Shown piece by piece: positions 14,711-17,211 of a stretch of DNA of 17,211 nt. Location of the stretch: the NCBI GenBank assembly GCA_964416175.1, contig CAYQDF010000066.1, positions 1 through 17,211 of the forward strand, given 5' to 3'. Origin of the DNA: CAYQDF01 sp964416175. Its GTDB lineage: Bacteria; Chloroflexota; Anaerolineae; Anaerolineales; UBA4823. Each line of letters begins with the position of its first letter. Position 1 is the first letter of the stretch. Made by a program: the position numbers and the translations under genes. The notes under the pieces are model-generated. The model was not told where the DNA came from. It saw nothing but the letters and a program-made list of their open reading frames with translations, and searched no databases.

Positions 14711-14727
14711 CGAATCGGATTGATTCG
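14711..14727. repeat. 17-bp palindrome CGAATC-N5-GATTCG
   Basis: Perfect 6+6 inverted repeat with spacer GGATT, between the stop of the DinB gene and its terminator. It contains the half-sites TGATTCG/CGAATC, which look like the arms reported for PaaX sites, but spacing differs and no PaaX gene is seen. Could also be a small hairpin ahead of the terminator. Confidence 0.35.
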
Positions 14728-14740
14728 ACTGGCCGGTTGA

Positions 14741-15958
14741 TTACGCCTTCACAGCGGCGCGGGCAGCGTCCAGAGCTGCCTGCATCTGTGCAAGGTGGGA
14801 TTGGAAGTGGTAGGGATCCTCAATTACGCCGTAAGCCAGGCGCCAGTAGGTACCCTTGCGAGCGATGAATTTTTCCGGAAGGCGGGCGAAAAGTTCTACC
14901 GTCTCGGCGCACGCTCTTTTGTATTCCTCGAAGAGGTCTTCCACGGTGGGGTATATCGCCACGGTGGCTTCGATCTGGGGGTTGACGTTGTCTCCGTAAT
15001 CATCCTGGTGGCGTTCGAAGCCGGTGATCAGTTCCGCGGTGTAGAACTGGTTTCCTCGCTCGCTGTGGATCAAATGTGCCAGGTTCTCTTTGATGTTCCA
15101 TTCATCGGGAGCGGGCTTGAAAGACGCCTCTTGGTCGGTCACGCCTTCCAGGAATTTCTTTAATTGCTCCTGGATGCCCGCATTGATCTGGCTGACTCTC
15201 TCGGCGAGCTCTTTCGCCGTCCAGGGAATCCGGGGCATGGGGCGGCGGGAAAGCTCCATCGTGATGGTTTTCTTGTCAGGGCCGCGGTAAAAAACGACCT
15301 CAACCTTATTCCCGGCGCGCTGGTGCTGCAGGGCGTTTGCCAATTCGTCGAACCGGGCGATCGGCTTGCCAGCCAGTCTGATGATCACGTCATTGCTCTG
15401 GAGGCCAGCTGCCTCTGCTCCCATCCCCTCCACGACTCCGTCCAGGCGGATTCCCTCCGTGACAGGCACGCCGAGCTTCCTGGCGCGCTCTTCGTTGAAT
15501 TCGCCGATCGTGATCCCGAGCATCGGCCGGAGAACGAATCGCAGGTCTTCGCCTGTTTCCAGCACAGATGCCAGGTTCTCAAGACCCATCTTCCATCCTT
15601 TTTCGATCTCCTGGATGGCCTTCGACCACTCCTCACCTGTGCCGATGCCGGAGTGCTCGACGACGACCAGGGTGCCCCCCTCCTGCGGGGATAAGGATAC
15701 CTGAACCAGAGTCGGACCGGGTTCCCCTCGACCCTGCCAGGTGAAGGTTATTTTCTCCTTCGGCTTCAATTCGGTGTATTCGCCACAGGTGTAGTAGCCG
15801 CTGAGCCACCACAGATACAGCCGGCCGCTTGGCCGCGGGTCGACAGTGGCGACCGAGCACAGCCACTCGCGCAGGTTCGTGGCATTCGTGAACGCACGGT
15901 ATGTTTCTTCTTGAGAAGCTTTTACGCTCTGACTGAATGACAGGGTTCGGGTATTCAT
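14741..15958 (-). CDS. Three-domain protein: SRPBCC (AHSA1-like), PDZ, DinB-like
   Basis: 405 residues, start ATG 15958 with AGGAG seven bases upstream. Residues 1-135 form an AHSA1-type lipid/hydrophobic-ligand pocket domain (SQSVKASQEETYRAFTNAT ... EWLCSVATVD, ending WKMGLENLASVLETGEDL). Residues about 145-238 form a PDZ domain (GITIGEF, then DGVVEGMGAEAAGLQSNDVI and ARFDELANALQ). Residues about 250-400 resemble the DinB superfamily: NIKENLAHLIHSERG with H295 or H298, and YHFQSHLAQMQ with H384 and H388, the H-x3-H of a three-histidine metal site. No signal peptide or membrane segment is seen, so it should be cytoplasmic, unusual for a PDZ protein. DinB-fold enzymes include thiol-dependent isomerases and transferases. 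The function of this fusion is unknown. It has its own promoter region and terminator. Confidence 0.88.
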   Translation of the reverse strand: MNTRTLSFSQSVKASQEETYRAFTNATNLREWLCSVATVDPRPSGRLYLWWLSGYYTCGEYTELKPKEKITFTWQGRGEPGPTLVQVSLSPQEGGTLVVVEHSGIGTGEEWSKAIQEIEKGWKMGLENLASVLETGEDLRFVLRPMLGITIGEFNEERARKLGVPVTEGIRLDGVVEGMGAEAAGLQSNDVIIRLAGKPIARFDELANALQHQRAGNKVEVVFYRGPDKKTITMELSRRPMPRIPWTAKELAERVSQINAGIQEQLKKFLEGVTDQEASFKPAPDEWNIKENLAHLIHSERGNQFYTAELITGFERHQDDYGDNVNPQIEATVAIYPTVEDLFEEYKRACAETVELFARLPEKFIARKGTYWRLAYGVIEDPYHFQSHLAQMQAALDAARAAVKA

Positions 15959-15979
15959 GCAAGGTCTCCTCGGGTGGAC

Positions 15980-16002
15980 AATCAGATAGTCACTGATTTA
16001 TA
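15980..16002 (-). promoter_or_regulatory. Operator candidate and -10 box upstream of the SRPBCC-PDZ-DinB gene
   Basis: AATCAG-N7-CTGATT (15980-15998) is a perfect 6+6 inverted repeat. On the minus strand it directly adjoins TATAAA (15997-16002), a possible -10 box, so a bound regulator would compete with polymerase. No matching -35 was found; a TTGAAC lies 21 bases upstream, too far for the usual spacing. Confidence 0.4.
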
Positions 16003-16240
16003 CACTGCTTAACCTGGAATTTGGTTCAAAGGCTTCCTGGGGAGGGGATTCCGGGATGGTCCTGGAAATATGCTGGTCGAGCCAGGCCGTGATGTCCTGC
16101 ATCCCCCGGGAAAGGCCGGGTCCGTTGTGCGATTCGTGGAAACCTCCAGTGTAAATCTTGATGTTTTTATCCAGAGATTTGATCTGATCGAAAAGCCAAC
16201 GGCTATCCTCTACCAGGCAAATTTCATCTGCGTTTCCAGA
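15998..16240 (-). pseudogene. Truncated alpha/beta-hydrolase (monoglyceride lipase-like) C-terminal remnant
   Basis: The minus-strand frame shows only the last part of a lysophospholipase/monoglyceride lipase-type hydrolase: GNADEICLVEDSRWLFDQI (bearing the GxxD catalytic Asp), then KIYTGGFHESHNGPG with the catalytic His, then DITAWLDQHI. The nucleophile Ser with its GxSxG elbow is missing, and only about 146 bases lie between this and the end of the next gene upstream, so the body of the gene has been lost. A possible longer frame to 16405 overlaps that neighbour and shows no hydrolase likeness. Base composition is lower in GC than the flanks. No start or ribosome site fits. The rest of the 15959-16386 stretch shows no other gene. 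Confidence 0.6.
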
Positions 16241-16386
16241 TATTCGGTCCTCCAGCGGGTTGTCATCGAGTGAAACACGGATTGCTGCAAGGGTTCGCTT
16301 TCGACCCTCCGGACCGGAATGTGACAGGTTTATTATACGCCGGTTGAGGCGATTCTGGTTGATACACCCTGGAACGAAGATGGAGC

Positions 16387-17211
16387 TCAGGCGAGCCGGG
16401 CCCACCTGCGCAGGAGAGGCGCTGCCCGATAACGGTCCTCGCCGTACTCGGATTGGAGGTGTGCGAGGATGGCGCAGATCTGCGCATAGCCTATCTCTTT
16501 TGCCCAGGTCAACGGTCCTTTTGGATAGTTCATGCCGAGGCGCATCGCCAGGTCGATCGTCTCCGGGTCAGCGACGCCCTCTCCCGCTGCGAAGGCTGCT
16601 TCGTTTGCCAGGCAGGCGATGATGCGGGGAAGCACCAGGGCGGGGGCGTCGTCGATCCAGAGAGGCGTGCACCCCAGCCCGGCTGAGAGGCGCTCGGCTG
16701 CCGCGCGCGCTGCCTGGGTCGTCCTGGCGGTCGCGACCAGGGTCACGACGGCCTCTGGTTCCTGATCTGACCGGTTCTCTCCATGGATCGGCTGGGGAAA
16801 GAAGAGGCTGTCGAAGCCGACCATCCTCTCCGGGTGTCCCAACCAGCTGCTGGCCTCGCTCAGCGTGACATCGACGCACTGGCACAAGATGGGCATTTCC
16901 GGTCCCAGTTCCTCTTCCAGGGACCTGAGTGTCTCCGGCAGCCCCTCGTCCCTGCCCCTCGTCACGAGCGCCAGTCCTGCCCAATCCGCGCTCGATTGCG
17001 GGTTGGTCTGTTCCACCGTCTGCATCCGCGCTGCCAGCGCCGCTCCCCATCTACCGGAGATAATCCGGCCGGGGAGCCCGCCACGCGAAGGGAATGCAGC
17101 CGCATCATCCTGGCTGGATCGGGGAGCGCTGGCCGCGCCGGTGAAAGGCTGGCGTCTTCGTGTACCGGGGTCCTGGTTGCTGTAATCGTAGAAACCCCGC
17201 CCGGCCTTGCG
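16387..17211 (-). CDS. paaH: 3-Hydroxyacyl-CoA dehydrogenase PaaH type (5' partial)
   Basis: Open from the right edge, 274 residues seen. The first residues, KAGRGFYDYSN, are the end of a first 3HCDH catalytic domain, so the NAD-binding domain and most of the first catalytic domain lie outside. After a disordered linker come a degenerate Rossmann-like half and a second 3HCDH domain: LVLPRIIACLANEAAFAAGE, then DPETIDLAMRLGMNYPKGPL and YGEDRYRAAPLLRRW. This duplicated layout and the TAMRLGVNYPYGPL-like motif match E. coli PaaH, which oxidises 3-hydroxyadipyl-CoA to 3-oxoadipyl-CoA in phenylacetate breakdown. An ATG at 17025 is internal, not a start. The second Rossmann half probably does not bind NAD. 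Stop TGA at 16387. Confidence 0.9.
   Translation of the reverse strand, partial: RKAGRGFYDYSNQDPGTRRRQPFTGAASAPRSSQDDAAAFPSRGGLPGRIISGRWGAALAARMQTVEQTNPQSSADWAGLALVTRGRDEGLPETLRSLEEELGPEMPILCQCVDVTLSEASSWLGHPERMVGFDSLFFPQPIHGENRSDQEPEAVVTLVATARTTQAARAAAERLSAGLGCTPLWIDDAPALVLPRIIACLANEAAFAAGEGVADPETIDLAMRLGMNYPKGPLTWAKEIGYAQICAILAHLQSEYGEDRYRAAPLLRRWARLA

Noticed and set aside
16263..16487. Minus-strand frame overlapping the paaH end
   Set aside because: Overlaps the real PaaH C-terminus and shows no recognisable domain.
1..17211. CRISPR array, tRNA or rRNA, insertion sequence, attachment site
   Set aside because: No regular repeats, no transposase or integrase, no RNA gene fold seen in the gaps.

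Overview
The window is about 60% GC and fully bacterial. Gene content points to a member of the Chloroflexota: a sensor kinase fragment with an N-terminal DTAFYGGWYDYR-type segment, a REC/HD-GYP regulator, a DUF2270 membrane protein and Paa epoxidase genes in a compact operon. This taxonomic call is inference from gene style, not from a marker gene. A run of ten Ns inside paaA shows that this is a scaffolded draft or metagenomic assembly.

Left part (1-3783, plus strand): a signalling cassette. A GAF-PAS-HisKA-HATPase kinase, cut by the left edge, overlaps a REC-HD-GYP response regulator by 4 bases. A four-TM DUF2270 protein with a C-terminal DUF2179 domain follows. It is convergent with everything to its right.

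Middle and right part (3826-17211, all minus strand, so read from right to left): aromatic catabolism. The right edge holds the 3' end of a PaaH-type 3-hydroxyacyl-CoA dehydrogenase. Next come a truncated alpha/beta-hydrolase remnant and a stand-alone three-domain protein (SRPBCC-PDZ-DinB), which ends at a strong rho-independent terminator. A new transcription unit then starts from a perfect TATAAT box overlapped by an inverted repeat. It encodes a crotonase-family protein, an aldehyde dehydrogenase and the phenylacetyl-CoA epoxidase subunits PaaA, PaaB, PaaC and PaaD. An EthD-like protein, a Nudix hydrolase and an aldo/keto reductase follow with short gaps or overlaps. After a 61-base gap come the tyrosine/homogentisate genes: 4-hydroxyphenylpyruvate dioxygenase, fumarylacetoacetate hydrolase and homogentisate 1,2-dioxygenase.

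Together the genes cover two routes for aromatic amino acids. In one, aldehyde dehydrogenase could make phenylacetate, which as its CoA ester is epoxidised by PaaABC(D) and finished by beta-oxidation enzymes such as PaaH. In the other, 4-hydroxyphenylpyruvate goes to homogentisate, then maleylacetoacetate, then fumarate and acetoacetate. Missing from the window are a maleylacetoacetate isomerase, PaaE reductase, PaaK ligase, PaaZ, PaaJ and any dedicated regulator. The most unusual items are the SRPBCC-PDZ-DinB fusion, the duplicated PaaB, a crotonase that has lost one of the two usual active-site acids, the DUF2270-DUF2179 fusion, and several palindromes at the promoters.
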